From NCBI RefSeq assembly GCF_023278565.1, contig NC_064678.1:4526001-4590000 (forward strand): a stretch of DNA of 64,000 bases, written 5' to 3'. This document shows, piece by piece, positions 14,756 through 26,945 of this stretch (the first letter of the stretch is position 1; every line of letters starts with the position of its first letter). The translations under genes were made by a program, and so were the position numbers. A model generated the notes under the pieces. It was not told where the DNA came from and did no database searches. It saw only the letters and a program-made list of their open reading frames with translations. This stretch comes from Colletotrichum lupini (lineage: Eukaryota; Ascomycota; Sordariomycetes; Glomerellales; Glomerellaceae).

Positions 14756-16900
14756 AGATCCGTCTTGGTTGATCCGTTATCCCCCGGGAATGTTCACTCC
14801 CCTCCGTTTTCTTCAGGGGTTTAACTTGGGAAATACTTTGAAAACGGTGGGCTCAGCGATAGACATGGGAAGACATGCCGATCGATCGGTCATGTTACAG
14901 CGTCAGGTTATGCGAACAAGGGAGTTTGGTACGGGGGAGAGGGATGGTGTGTGGTGTTCTTTTTGGTTTCTTTTGGGGCAGTACCCAGCGGCAGCAGAAG
15001 GGCGTGGCTCTGGTCCAGTCGTCTCAGCTGAGGCGAAAGTGGCATCGTGTGTTTCCACACCACCAGGTCGAGATCTAGAGGACATCGGGTGGTACTCGAA
15101 ACGAGGCGTGGGGGTGAATAGACACACTATTTTGCATCACGAATAGGAGTTGAATTCGTTAAGCATCATATCACCACGGCGCGACCACGGCATCATTACG
15201 AGAACTTTGTCCATCTCGGAGACCAGCTCGAGCCCGAGACCCCTTACACCCAGTGTATCAATCGGCGGCCACGGCACCGAAGCAGAGCCTCACGACTTTA
15301 GAGTCCGGGATGAACACGCCGCAAAATATGAAGCTCCAAAGCGCAAAGGCGGCGAGGATCTTGGCTCAAATTGGCAGCCAGCTCCGTGGTGTGTGTCCTG
15401 GAGATGATCATCACTTTCACAGACCTACGGATCCCGCACTCCAGATCGAATCGAAATGCTGACCCCTCGGGCGTGTTTTAGCAGAGCCTCATGGAAACGA
15501 GCGCCAAGAAAAGGATTGAACTTTGAACTTTGGAGACTGCCCTTAGTTGTGTCCGTATTTCGTACACGGGGGACGGGCAGAGGAATGCAAAAGTCGAGAC
15601 CGAATCCTTTTCTGCTCAAAGCAGAATCCAGCTCCGTCCGCAAGTCCTGTGCGGTGTGCCACGAGAAAGTCAAAAAAGAGGAAGGCAGTGGGCAGGGAGA
15701 CAGGCAGCGGCAATGGACCCTGAAAGGGGTAAGTGTCAGTTTCAACGAACCATGACGGTGATTCCTCTTCCAGCCCAGGTGGGTGGGTGAATGTTTATTC
15801 GCTCTGGATGGAGGCCCTGGATGAGAAAGACAGCCCCCCGCCCACGGGACTCGGGTCTTGGGACGTCGCGGACCACTTCAGACGATACACTCTGGGGCTC
15901 GGGACGGGAACTCCAGACGATACATACGGAATGGGTGGGTTTGATTACGTACGTCCCCTCCTGTGCCGAAGGTGGGATATTGACGACGACGTACAACGAC
16001 CACGTCGGCCACCACCGCCACCTAACGTCCCGCCGACCGAGGGCGCTTTTCGGCGAGTTGTAAGTTTCGGTGGAGATTATGGAGCCCTTTTTGCGGCAAC
16101 GGTCGATAATCTCCGGGACAGCCGGCCTTTGCCATCCCGCCGGAATGCGATTGAGAAACCGGCATACCCGCCTTTTGCTTGCGACTGCGAGTCGCGAACC
16201 TGCAGAAGCTCACACGACACAATACCGGACGTGGAGATGCCAAGCGATGGGATGCGGGTCACTTGGCAGCAAGGTCAATACTGAGTCTTCGAATACTCCC
16301 TGTTTCTCTTTCGCTCTCGAGGTTCGGAGGAATACCATGCTTAGCTTTGAATCGGCTCTTGAGGAAACTTTCTGCCTCGGATCGGATATTTTTCTTCCAT
16401 AGTATCGTATCCGTGGTAGCAGCCGCAGTCGGCAGCATTGATCAAGGCAGGGCGCTTGCTTTTCGTCTTAGTGATGCTGACAATATCACAACTTACACGT
16501 ATTCCTGGTGCCGCGCATCGCGCATCGCCAAATCACGGACTTCTCGCCGTTCAATCTATATCCAAGCCAACGATCATCGTCCGTGTCCGTGTATCCATAC
16601 TACGGTACTACCGTACGGATAGTGTAGGGTTCCCTTGGTCCCCCTCTTCGAGGGTCCATCCAGTGCAAGATTTCCCAGGGAAACAATGGCCGCAACTCTG
16701 CAGTTAAGGACGACACCCAGCCGATATCAGGTTACTAAAAATGGTCCAAAGGAGGGATGGGCCCGGGACGGGAAGGGGCCGGCGAAGTGGCAGCGCCAGC
16801 AAGCAAGTGAGGGCGGGAAAGGGGCACGCGCGGGGGAGGGGGAGAGAAAACACCAGATGTAAGATTTGCAAAGTCACCGAAGATCAGGACAAGGACCAAG
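14756..16900. other. Intergenic DNA after SNF1, no gene recognised
   Basis: The SNF1 3' end should lie in the first few hundred bases. The best open frame is 183 codons on the plus strand (15733..16284). It reads through low-complexity Pro and Arg runs, overlaps other frames and has no known domain, so I do not call it. TACGGATA occurs at 16614. The region belongs to a gene-free gap of about 10 kb. Confidence 0.5.
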
Positions 16901-19000
16901 GGACGACCGAGAAAGCGACGAAACGTGCTCTATACTTTGCTCTTTTCTCACTTTCTTGGCCACAGACTCTGAGTGTCAGCACACCACACCGACCGAGTTC
17001 TGCAAGTTTTGAAAGTCCCATTCTCATTCTGTTATCCCCCATCCCCCGCCCTGAACCTTGTCTCCATTTCTTCTCCTGTGACCGCATCGTCAGATCGAAA
17101 TTTAGAGTTTTGGTTATCTTGGTTGGTTCATCCCGCAACCAGAACCCTTACACCACGCCGCTGGGGACCAACTCGAAACGCAAATTCCAGGCACCGCGAG
17201 ACCCGTGGAAAAGGCAGGATAAGGGGTTTGTTAGGGTTCGGTTTGGAAGTGCCGTGTGGCGGTGGCGAGGGAGGGAAAGCCAAAACCAAAACTCGACACT
17301 TGCGAAGAAAGTTGTGATGGAAGTGAGGAAGGTTTTCCCTAGCAAAAGAGCTCAGCCATTGAAGAAGAAACACACACACACGTACACATACCGTAATCTC
17401 TCGTCAGCTTGTTTTGGCCCTTGCTTGTGCGGGTTGTACGACCAAGAAAAAGTCATTGTCTCTCTGATTACCCATCTCTGACTACAAGACTACATGACCA
17501 CTATAATCAGATTTATAGTTTACTTGGACTCTTCAGCTCGGTTGCGCTGAAAAGGCACCACCCCACGATAGCAAGAGCGCAACGGGGAAAAGGACAAAAT
17601 AGCTCTTGTCGACACGCCCCCCAAAATCCCTAGTGTACACACAGTCCCATCCCCTCATCCTCAACTTTGGAAGCCATTATCTCCCAAATATCCAAGCCTT
17701 CATCTTCCGTTCTCAAAACCGCCTAGACAACTTTACGAAATCATCCATCCCCCGTTGGCCTGTTGTTTTGACAACCGGAATCTACTCCGGAGAATTGTTG
17801 TTCGTCCAAGCCAGCCTCGAGCCACGCCACACTCACCTACATACACACCCTTCTGCAAGAGGACTAAGGCAGAAGCCCGGCCATTCTCGATGACAAGACA
17901 ATAAGGCATTGCTAGTTCCTACCGCACTTGGTTACGGCCGTACGCGTGTACTTTCTCCACGGCTCACGCTCACGCCCCTCCCACTTTCCCTTTCCTCCAA
18001 AATACTTTCCGTATCGTCACTACAACGGCCCTGAGAATCCCTCTCAACCCTTCTCGCTGTTCCCCCTTGAATAAGCAAACCTGTACGTACGCCCCTTATC
18101 AACCCAGCGATATTTAGACTCTGGTGGTGCAGCACGGCACGGAATCCCTCTCAAGCCATGGTAGTACAAGACCGCCCACGCCCCGACAAAAAGACTTGAA
18201 CAATATCAAGAACGCATGCTAAACTTTTTTCCAAACCTTGCTTGGCCCTTGAGTCCCCCATGTCCACGCCCCTGTCTGCCTCCCCCTCATCACCACCACC
18301 CACCTCCTCACGCCCCTGCTTTGCATTCCCCTCACCGGTCAAAGCCATCTCCAATTTTTCGACGCCTCACAAAGCAAAGATCTTTTCCCCCCCTTTTGCC
18401 TGCCGGTCTTTTTTGGCTGTACTATGTACGTCTTTGCTATGCCGTGGCACGGTTGGGGGAAACAACCATGGTTTGGGAATGTGGGAAGTGGGGCCAAGTG
18501 CGAGGGGGCAGAATTTCTTCCTGACTTCATACATTGGTTGGTGAGCGAACAAAGGCAATTAAGGTTTATATCCCACATTCAGGTTTTCATTTTTTTCGTT
18601 TTACCTTACCTCACCGCCGCAAAAGAATCGACTCAACTTGCGTTGGTTTTTTGTTTTCCTGCTAAAAAAGAAAGTCTCGTTCCCATTCCTTCTGACTTCG
18701 TTGACAGGCCAGGGGGGAGGTGCCGCGAGAAGTCAGGCCGATATGCATGATCACATCGACCTGAAAGCCGCATCAAATCTTGTAAACAAGAAGGTCCTCT
18801 TACAAGTTACACAGGAACGTGCTCTGTCGTGGTGCGGAAGTTTATTATCCCTCTCGCCCACTTGCCTCTTTGATTCTTTTGCCCTTGACACGTAAATTGA
18901 GTCCAAGACCTGCGCGGTCAAAACTATAATCTCTCTCTCCCTTTCTTTTTCCCTCTCCTCATTTTGCCCAATCTGCTCGTCCGACCACAGTCTTTACTCT
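16901..19000. other. Pyrimidine-rich intergenic block, possible long leader or non-coding transcript
   Basis: Much of the plus strand here is C/T-rich, with long runs of C, CT and TTTCC-type sequence, particularly 17000-17100, 17620-18110 and 18210-18420. In filamentous fungi such tracts are common in promoters and long 5' leaders of plus-strand genes. I find no convincing plus-strand coding region downstream before the minus-strand gene that ends at 24733. Open frames are 246 codons or fewer and of low complexity. A non-coding transcript or a fast-evolving gene split by introns is possible; this is inference. Confidence 0.35.
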
Positions 19001-19257
19001 TGGACGAGACCGTGGACCGAAGACGTAAACTCTAGTAGTGACGGTAAAAAGAAAAGAGTAGAGTTTAGTTGCACGGTCAAAAGAGAGGCTTGAACCACCA
19101 AGACCAAAGCTCCCCTCTAACCAATTGTGGACTCTCGTATACATGCTATTTCATTTGTAGACTTGTAGGTTTTTGTGCAAACTTTTGAAGGCTCCCGGTT
19201 GCGAACCGAACTTACCTACAGACGATGGAGATCCAAAGTCGCGAGTGCGAACGGAAA

Positions 19258-19278
19258 GACGTCGTCGTCGTCGTCGTC
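19258..19278. repeat. GAC(GTC)6 trinucleotide microsatellite
   Basis: Six GTC units follow one GAC, inside intergenic DNA. It gives a short Ser or Asp run in some frames, but I see no gene around it. Confidence 0.9.
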
Positions 19279-20265
19279 AGTAGGCCCCCTTAGCTTTCGC
19301 AAATCCCTAAAAAGTCTATTATTAAAAGATTTGATCCTGCTGACAGAGACGAACGAGCGAGACACAAGTGACAGCGAGGAGGGGGGAAAGAAAGTAAAAA
19401 GAGAGCTTTGACGGTGAGTTGCCCGCCCGCCCGGACGGGATGAACATGTCAATCGGCAAATGTCATGCATCTCAGCGCCCGCATCTCTTTTGCCTTGCCA
19501 GTCAAAGACGTCCAACACTTCCACGGAGAACCTACTACTCAGCTTACGCATCTTGTTTTCCCGTGGTTCGGTTGACGATGATGTCGATCACACCACCCTG
19601 TCCCCCCCCCCGTTTGCATTTGTTGATTCACTGCACTTTTGGGCAGCAACGAATAGGCGTACGCTAGATACGGAGCTTTGGTTGGAATGAACCTCTGAAG
19701 CCTTGTGCTTGCATCAAATGCCCGTTATGTTTTTCGATTTTCAATCTTGCCCTCTTCCAGGGGTACGCTGCGAGACTACACATGCTTACGGCGGTGACGG
19801 CGGGTGGACGGCGGCGCCATCTGGAAAAGAGAGTTGTAACTTGTAAGCCGAGAAGGTGGACGGAAAAGCGTAGTGAAGAATGGAAAAAGAGCATCCGCAA
19901 GGTAGGCGTGAACGGCGTGAAAGATGCCACGCGATACGCGATACGCCTTATTCGGTGGTGCAACGCTAGATCACCAGACCCCCGGGGAAAAGGAGGAGGC
20001 GTGTGGGAAGGTTCGTCGTCGTCGACGACACCGGATTGTCTACTACGCAATATACTATCCGACCGCCCGTAGCTAGCAAGTTCAGTAGTCTTTCGTTTGT
20101 TCCCGTCAGCGGCGACTATTACCGTGATTGCTTTGGGAATTACAAAATTGGTGTGGTGGGATGCCTAGACTCTCAATCACATGTCTTTGCGACTAAGGAA
20201 CCCAAAGAGACGGGATAGCTTCCCTTTTCTCTGTAGCGGACTTTTGTAGAGGGTGTGTGTATGTT

Positions 20266-20292
20266 AGAGAGAGAGAGAGACACACACACACA
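20266..20292. repeat. (AG)n(CA)n compound dinucleotide repeat
   Basis: About seven AG units are followed directly by six CA units, in intergenic DNA. It is a likely length-variable marker. Confidence 0.9.
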
Positions 20293-21275
20293 TAGAAAAG
20301 AGAGAAGGATGTGTGGCTTTACTTGTCAATGATGACTACAGCCCACCAACCGCAAAGGAGGCTAGAGCAACAACGCCAGAGATGCGGAATTCATGTACGC
20401 GCCCCTTTTGGTAATTAAGGTTTTCCCACCTGTGGCCCGTCCCACCCACTTCTTTGCTTCTTCCCTCCGACCCTCCTCGGGCATACGCCGCCCTCGTGCT
20501 TCTGTTTTTGCTGTTGTCATCGATACCTGTAGCAGTCACGGTACCCTGACCTCTAGGGGAGTATACGTACCTAAACCACACTTTTCTCCCAAATTACTCT
20601 CTCCCTCTTTACCGTCCCGTCCTGTTTTCCTTTACTGCGTAGACACACCCAAAGGGCCTAGGCCTAGCTATGGACGGCATGGACCAGGCAAACGCCAGCT
20701 GTCACACCATCTACCCGATACCCCTTTCAGCGTTTTGGTTTTCGTTCAGCAAACTTCATGGAGAGTGTGGTTTTGGTCAGTTCTCTCCTGCGACCACTGT
20801 CAGAATGTGGCTAGGGTAATCGTTGCGGTGTGCATATACTCACATTCTCCCTCCCTCTCTGGAATAGGCAATAAACCCAACGGCTGAAAGTATGCAAAGT
20901 TCGCGCATCGATGGCCCATGGCAAGCTGTGCTCTCGGCGAGCTCAATAGGTGACTAGTTGTAGGTGTTGTACCTAACGTGCCGTTGAGCCATATCACCAC
21001 ACCCCTTGGACAGCTGAACCGTCTGAACGGTGCAACACACCGAGCAGACAGAGTTGGAAAGGAAATGAATGGGCGAAGCAACCTCCCGCTGCACCAGCAG
21101 CATCCATCGGTCACGATCGGTTGACAACTTTGACACTGGCATCGGCACATCGGCACCGACACCGGCAGTAGCAATTGCATTGGCGCGCTTCATTTCGTCG
21201 ATTCGCTTCGCACCGAGATCACGCCCGCCCAGGTGCTTCGCATCGAGCCCATCAGGCGACGACGGCCCTGCTGTT

Positions 21276-21300
21276 GCCGCCGCCGCCGCCGCTGCTGCTG
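21276..21300. repeat. GCC/GCT trinucleotide run
   Basis: A run of GCC units followed by GCT units. It encodes poly-Ala in frames on both strands and is the main reason that long frames remain open here. Confidence 0.85.
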
Positions 21301-24300
21301 TGCCTGAACCTATTCGTACCTCGCCATGCTGGCCTACCCAGCAGCCTGTCGTCCCTCGCATGCCCGCAGCCCCAGGCCATGCTTCTGCATGAGATGCCTC
21401 ACTTTGAAGCAAGGAAGAGAGAGCCACGAATTTTTCGTCCCTTGTAGAGTTTACCCCTTGCTTGTGTTGTATGGCATCAATAGGCTGCAGCAGCGGCGGG
21501 AGCATGCCTCACTCCATACGCAGTATGGCGGCATCGCCAAGTTCCAAACGTACCTGAACCTAAAGGTTTCCCCCAGTACAAGTCCGCAGGACGTTCCGTA
21601 GGGAAGTGAAAATAAAAATTAAAAAAACGGCACATGGCCGAACCGGCCTAACCCCAGTTTGCAGGCTGCAGGATAGGACCAGCATCGCAGTAGTTCCCAA
21701 GAAGAGAAGATAGGATACGGAGTACTCCCACCTTCGACTCCCGAGTCCAAGAAACCTTCTAGAACAAAACATACGATCGAACAATGCCCAGCGCAGCCGC
21801 AGCATATGCTCTTACAACCCCACGACTTGTTAGACTTTTTGACTCTTCGGTTCTCCAATTCTCTTGCAGGGCGTGTGGGCGGCCTGACAGGTCCTAGCTA
21901 CGTGTCTCTCGTCTCTCTCTGACAGTACCAAGTCGGTCCTCGCCTTTCTGCCTCAAGCTTCTAATCTGGCCTCGCCGAGCTGCCTGACACTCGCCGAAGT
22001 GCCCCGTATGGTGTCCGTATGCTGCGCCGTGAAGAGGGTTCGTAAGGTGTGGCCTTGTGATGCTGACCATAATCACCTGCCCCAGCCCTGTATCTCGCTG
22101 AGTGGCATAAACATGCTGGCCCGGCGACGTGCGGTGAACTCGTACCGATACATCTTCAAGACGCACGATTTCTTTCGCACCACAGAGTTCCCTCCAGCCC
22201 CCCGGCCGACGTCACGCTGAGACTCCGCTGACCTCCGCGCTTCGCGTTACGTACTGCGGTACGCTCCGTGCGGTGCGTTGCGGTGCGTTGCGAATCCATG
22301 GGACAAGAACGGCACAAAGAGAGACCCGCATCTGCACCCACGGCGGCTCTAAACCTTCTTTTCACTGCCCACCCGGACCCCGGGCCTAGGACTGCTTATA
22401 GGCTCGGAAAGGGCGTGTAAATGGAGTCACGACTGGGAGATCTTCTATGGGGACGACAAGTCTTGAGACGATCCTCCAATCACCGCCCCCGGTTCACCTC
22501 AACTTGGCAGTTGATGTGCTCTCTAGGTAGAACTTCGGCTATTTGTAAGGGGGTGGGCGTGAGTCAAGTACCGTACTCCATACTCGACCATACAACCAAG
22601 AGCCAGGCCTGTCAAGGAATGTTGGAGGAAAGCTTGGCCACCTTGGTCGGTTAATGGGCGACAGCGCCAAGGAAATCCAGCCCGATTCTTGCGAGAAATA
22701 GTCGCGAACTACTCCGTACTCGTACGGAGTACGAAGACACGAGGCGCGTCCCACTCCTGGAGCTTGAAGCCAAGCCAACCGCCAACCGCCAAAGCGGCTC
22801 CCACGAAGACTTACTCGCTGCGACCTTGCCATTCCTGTACAAGAGGCGGCCGCCCCGTGGCGTGGTATTCTCGCCTGGAGACCACACTAGGTACCGTGAT
22901 CGATCGCCCGGGCACCATGTTCGATGGGGAAGCGCGCAGCAAAAGGCAACTGAGATGGTGAGCAATGCTCCCAAAGCTTATCTGCGACGGAGTGGACATC
23001 TGACGATCATAGAGTTTTTGGAGGATGGATGCGAGTGCACGCAGTGTCCGAGAGAAGATGAGAGCCAGTCAGTGAGAGTAAGAACGACACCGGTAATCAC
23101 TAATCGGTGGCCAAGGCAAAGAGGAATATTAAGGTTTCCTGATAGTGTCTTTGTTGTATATCGACGATCAACATGGAGCTCCACGGCGATGACCCCTATT
23201 TTCGTTACTTCAGATGCGAAATAGGAGATGGTGTGGGAATGGAACTAGACCAGACCGACACAAGCGCCACACGCCCCTCCATAGTTTGTCATTCCCGCGC
23301 CCTCCTTTGAGCTTTTCAGTGAGGTGTGCGGCGTGCCGTGTGTGCGTGCTTGGGGATGGTCCCTCTCTCCCAGACTGCCGGGCTTCCAGTGATGTATGAG
23401 GCTTGGATCGAGCGCTTGCAAATCTCATTAGGCTTTCTGTCCAAACGTGTGTAGCTGCTGAGAGGCTGGTGCGGCGCGCTAGCCTCCCTCACTGCTGGGA
23501 AGGCCGCGTAACTGCGTAATCTGCGTATCGTCTGTGGTTGGTGTGTTTTGGACAGCCGTCTCGCGTGCACGGGATGGAATTGGAGGAATGATGAGATGGA
23601 CGACAAATCTGCCCAGGTGGAGCATATCGTCCGGGACAGGCAGTTCCCTTCGAGCCCCCCCAGTATTACATAGTATCCGTAGGCGAGACAAAACATGGGA
23701 TTTGCGATTTGCCGTGGGATTTTTTGGGGTCTCTTTAGACTTTGGTAGTGCATGACATGCCCTCGAGCCCTCGCACAGGGACTGGTTCCCGTACGAGAAG
23801 GAGGAAATGTCGTGCCATGAGCAGCAGATGAACAGCCAGTCACCCTCCAACAAGCTTCCCTAGCAGAAAGTGGAATTAGCATGAAGGGTCGCAACGAATG
23901 GCCAACAACGATGGAAACATTGCTGGTCTCGAGATCATACAGCACCTTACTACTTGGTATAGGCACTCCCTGGTCTTGCCAGAGCGTGATGCGATGTAAC
24001 TCAACCTGCCACCCAGATTCGCTGTAGATCGCTGCCGGGGAAAGGGGAACGAGATTTGGCAGGCGCGCCGTAAAGCTTATCCCGAGGGATGTAATCGTAG
24101 GCTGTGCTAACTCTATTCCTCCCTGCCTTGCACGCCTGGCAGCAGGCTGTCTTTTCGTCGTTCAGGCTGGTCTCTGGCTACCTACTACATAGACTCATTA
24201 GGGGTAGCCAGGTAGCCTATGGCCCTCTGGCTGGTCGCCTCTGACCCTTGCTTTTCCATCTCCGTACCCCGGTCGAGCAGGCTGCACCGAAACATGGCTG

Positions 24301-24345
24301 ATCGGTTTGTATGGTGGACCGCGTACGAATACACTACACTAGACC

Positions 24346-24360
24346 GGGGGGGGGGGGGGG
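24346..24360. repeat. Run of 15 G
   Basis: An uninterrupted poly-G tract in intergenic DNA, about 370 bp past the stop codon of the minus-strand PNGase A gene. Its length may be uncertain for technical reasons. Confidence 0.9.
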
Positions 24361-24732
24361 ATGACGGCTATTTCGCCGTTTGCTTCTAACCCCGAAAGTT
24401 TAAAAAGCAAATCCCGATTCGACAACCTGCCAACTTGCCAACGGCAGTGTGAGGTGAGACACTTTCTCACCTCTGCCACAAGCGGCTAGCAGACCTGCCA
24501 GTGCACTTGGGCCCGGCTCAGTAGTGCCAGAGTAGCCTGAAGCCTCCCGTCTTTTCGTCCGTGCCAAATTCCAGCTGGTCGGTGTAATCCGGAGTCCGAC
24601 ATGGCATGTTTGTCCATGTTTGTCCATGTCTACTCAGCAACTGCTCACGGCTGGTCTCAAGTGCCTGATACTAGCCTCTTGGAAGTTGAAACTTGAGAGC
24701 CTTCACCTGTAACTAGTGCACATTTGCCGATC

Positions 24733-26945
24733 TTAATTGGCTTCTCCTAAAGGGTTTGAGGCGGTCAAAACCTTCTCACGCCCATCGGCGGACTTCTCTT
24801 CGTCAGAGAGCACCGTGTTGTTGCTTGCTCTCACTCTCCTTGTGTATAGCTCCACGTCACGTGCACCATCTCGACCGCCGCTGAACCGGAACACCTGCCG
24901 AGTAGCGCCAAATGCTGAGCTGCTCTTCATATCTGCCGGCATGTTGAAGACTGCCGTTCCGTTCCGGAACGTTGAGAGTTTGGAAGTCTTGTACTGGCTG
25001 CTTTGTCCCTGCCTGTTGCGGGTTGGGTTATTGTAAGCCTCAAGCCCGGTCGGGTAAACACCGACACCTTCGACTTCCAACCTCAATTCTTGGAATAGTG
25101 TTGCGTCCAGGCTCAGATCACCATTTGCTGACATGTTGGCAGTTTGATTGACGATCAGCGGGTACGAATATGTTGACTTGTATGTGCCCATCCCCGTCAG
25201 TTCGTCTGTCCCGGTGATGATGAAGTTATTGAAGCCATTGCGACCAAATTGGCCTAGCGTCGCATTGTTGGTATACGATAGCTTTTGAGTCCATTCAGGA
25301 TTTTTGGTCCCTTTCTTGGAGACTACTTCGCCTTTGACAGAGATCATCCTCGTCACATCCAGATTGAATGCAAGAGTTTCGTTGGCGCCTGTAGAGTTCT
25401 TTCCTAGGGCCCGACCAGTGATTTTGATATCAGGGTCCGAGATTGATACGGTGGGCGGTTTCCCGGTCGTAATGGAGCCCTCTTCGTCCAGCCATAGGAA
25501 AACTTTGCCAGACACGACCCAGAAGTTGCCAACCGTCGTATTCACAATCGTTTTTTGTCCGTCATCCGCGAGGCCGGCGATTTTGATCTTGAATGTGTGC
25601 TCCTTGCCATCACTCAGAACCGGGAGCCATGGCGAGATGTCGATCTCGTGTTCCCGTAAATCGTAGGCATCAAGGCCTACAAGCGGGCGATGGAAACTGG
25701 GAACCACGCCTCCAGTGAAAATAACAGGGAACGGCCATTGAACCCCGGCTAGCTGGTCATCAATGATGACTTGCACCTCACGCCACGGGCTACCATCCGG
25801 AGCCATACCGACGGTGGCATTGAAAGCTGCAGCATCGCTCTGAAGTACATTGCTCCACCAAAATTCCTCAGTTCCTTGGCCGTTGGCCGAGACGGAGAAG
25901 ACTGCTCGATTGGCATTGCGTGGAAATTTGACAGTGCTCACGGCTTCACGTTCAGGCACTTGCCAGGCACTGCCTGTGTTGGAGGACGCGTTCCGTGATG
26001 AGATGGGGATGATGAGGTCAGCCGGGGGTGCACTGTCGGTTTCGACGTCGCTTTTGAAAAAGGTTGCGGTCAGGGTGCAGTTGAAGGGCCCCGTAAACCT
26101 GTCGTCTTGGCGGCGCGTTAGCCGTTTTGGCCCCCACTCCGAAGTCTCCGAGGGAAGGATTCGGGGATGGCAGGTCACTTGGTTTTGGAGCCTGGAGGAA
26201 CTGGGATACGGGACATGGGCTTACTTACCGATGAGGTTGGGCAAGTCGAAAATGATCTTCTGAGGAGTCTTCCAGAGACTAAGATACGGGGTCATGTCTT
26301 TCCAATAGGTCCAGATGATTCCGGGCGGCGCTCTGGGCTCCGCAGTGGATGTTCTCCATACCTCCGTGTCGCCGAAATATAACAAAGCCAGCCGATCCAG
26401 TTGGCGCCCTGCAGAGGTGGCAGTAAAGTTTACAATGACGCGGTTGAAGTCGCAGCCAGGAGGCTTGTAGTCGCCTATCAACTCCAAGTCAGGATACCTA
26501 TTTCCGGGTTATCCACCACGCATTTGATTTGCGTTGGTGGTGGTGTGACGAGATTGCGATGCCACTTACCGACAAAGGGCTTGTCGAAGCTGTTACCAAA
26601 AGAGTGGTCCATCAACTGCACCTTGCAGTCTTTGGGGTCTGTCGTCGGAGATTTACCCTTGCCATCATCAAAGCTGCCCGTCAACGCCTGGTACACGGGG
26701 CCTTTGGGACCCAACACTGGCTGGGCGACTTGAAAACAGTCGAGCGGCTTCTGTTGTTGTCCGCCCTCTGCATCTAGCAAAGTGCCCATTGGCGCCGGAG
26801 TATCGGCAATAATTCTCTGCTGGCGGGTGACATAGCCTGACAAGGCCGCCGCTGGAATCAGATTACGTGAAGCCACGTATCCCGTGTTCAGCAAGAGAAC
26901 AAAGAGAGACAAGGCAAGCGCCTGAGTGACTGGCCGAGGGGGCAT
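24733..26945 (-). CDS. Peptide-N4-(N-acetyl-beta-glucosaminyl)asparagine amidase A-like, secreted
   Basis: Three exons: 26945..26570, 26474..26229 and 26105..24733. The introns are 95 nt (GTAAGT, branch CTGAC) and 123 nt (GTAAGT, branch GCTAAC), both in phase 1. The product is 664 aa. It opens with a signal peptide (hydrophobic ALALSLFVLLL, then a small-residue cleavage zone near residue 26). The PNGase A family core is clear: a YKPPGCDFNRVIVNFT stretch at the first junction, LALLYFGDTEVWRTSTAEP, IIWTYWKDMTPYLSL, TGPFNCTLTATFF, and later DAYDLREHEIDISPWLPVL and VVSGKVFLWLD. There are many NxS/T sites. The family removes N-glycans from glycopeptides by hydrolysing the GlcNAc-Asn bond, in the secretory pathway or outside the cell; plant enzymes are best known. 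I placed both acceptor sites by keeping this core unbroken. Substrate and secretion are inferred. Confidence 0.9.

Larger units (their letters stand above)
19001..24732. other. Remainder of the 10-kb gap before PNGase A, no gene recognised
   Basis: There are many short overlapping frames on both strands and several simple repeats, listed separately. A 183-codon minus frame (20954..21505, ATG start) is built around an Ala run encoded by a GCC/GCT repeat, and its antisense is open too. A 216-codon minus frame (23316..23966) starts only with GTG. Neither has a recognisable domain. The part nearest 24732 holds the 3' flank of the PNGase A gene. Confidence 0.45.

Noticed and set aside
15733..16284. 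183-codon plus frame
   Set aside because: Ends without homology that I recognise, passes through Pro runs, and has antisense frames open. No splice context supports it.
23316..23966. 216-codon minus frame, the longest in the 10-kb gap
   Set aside because: It opens with GTG and lacks an ATG near the start. No domain is visible.
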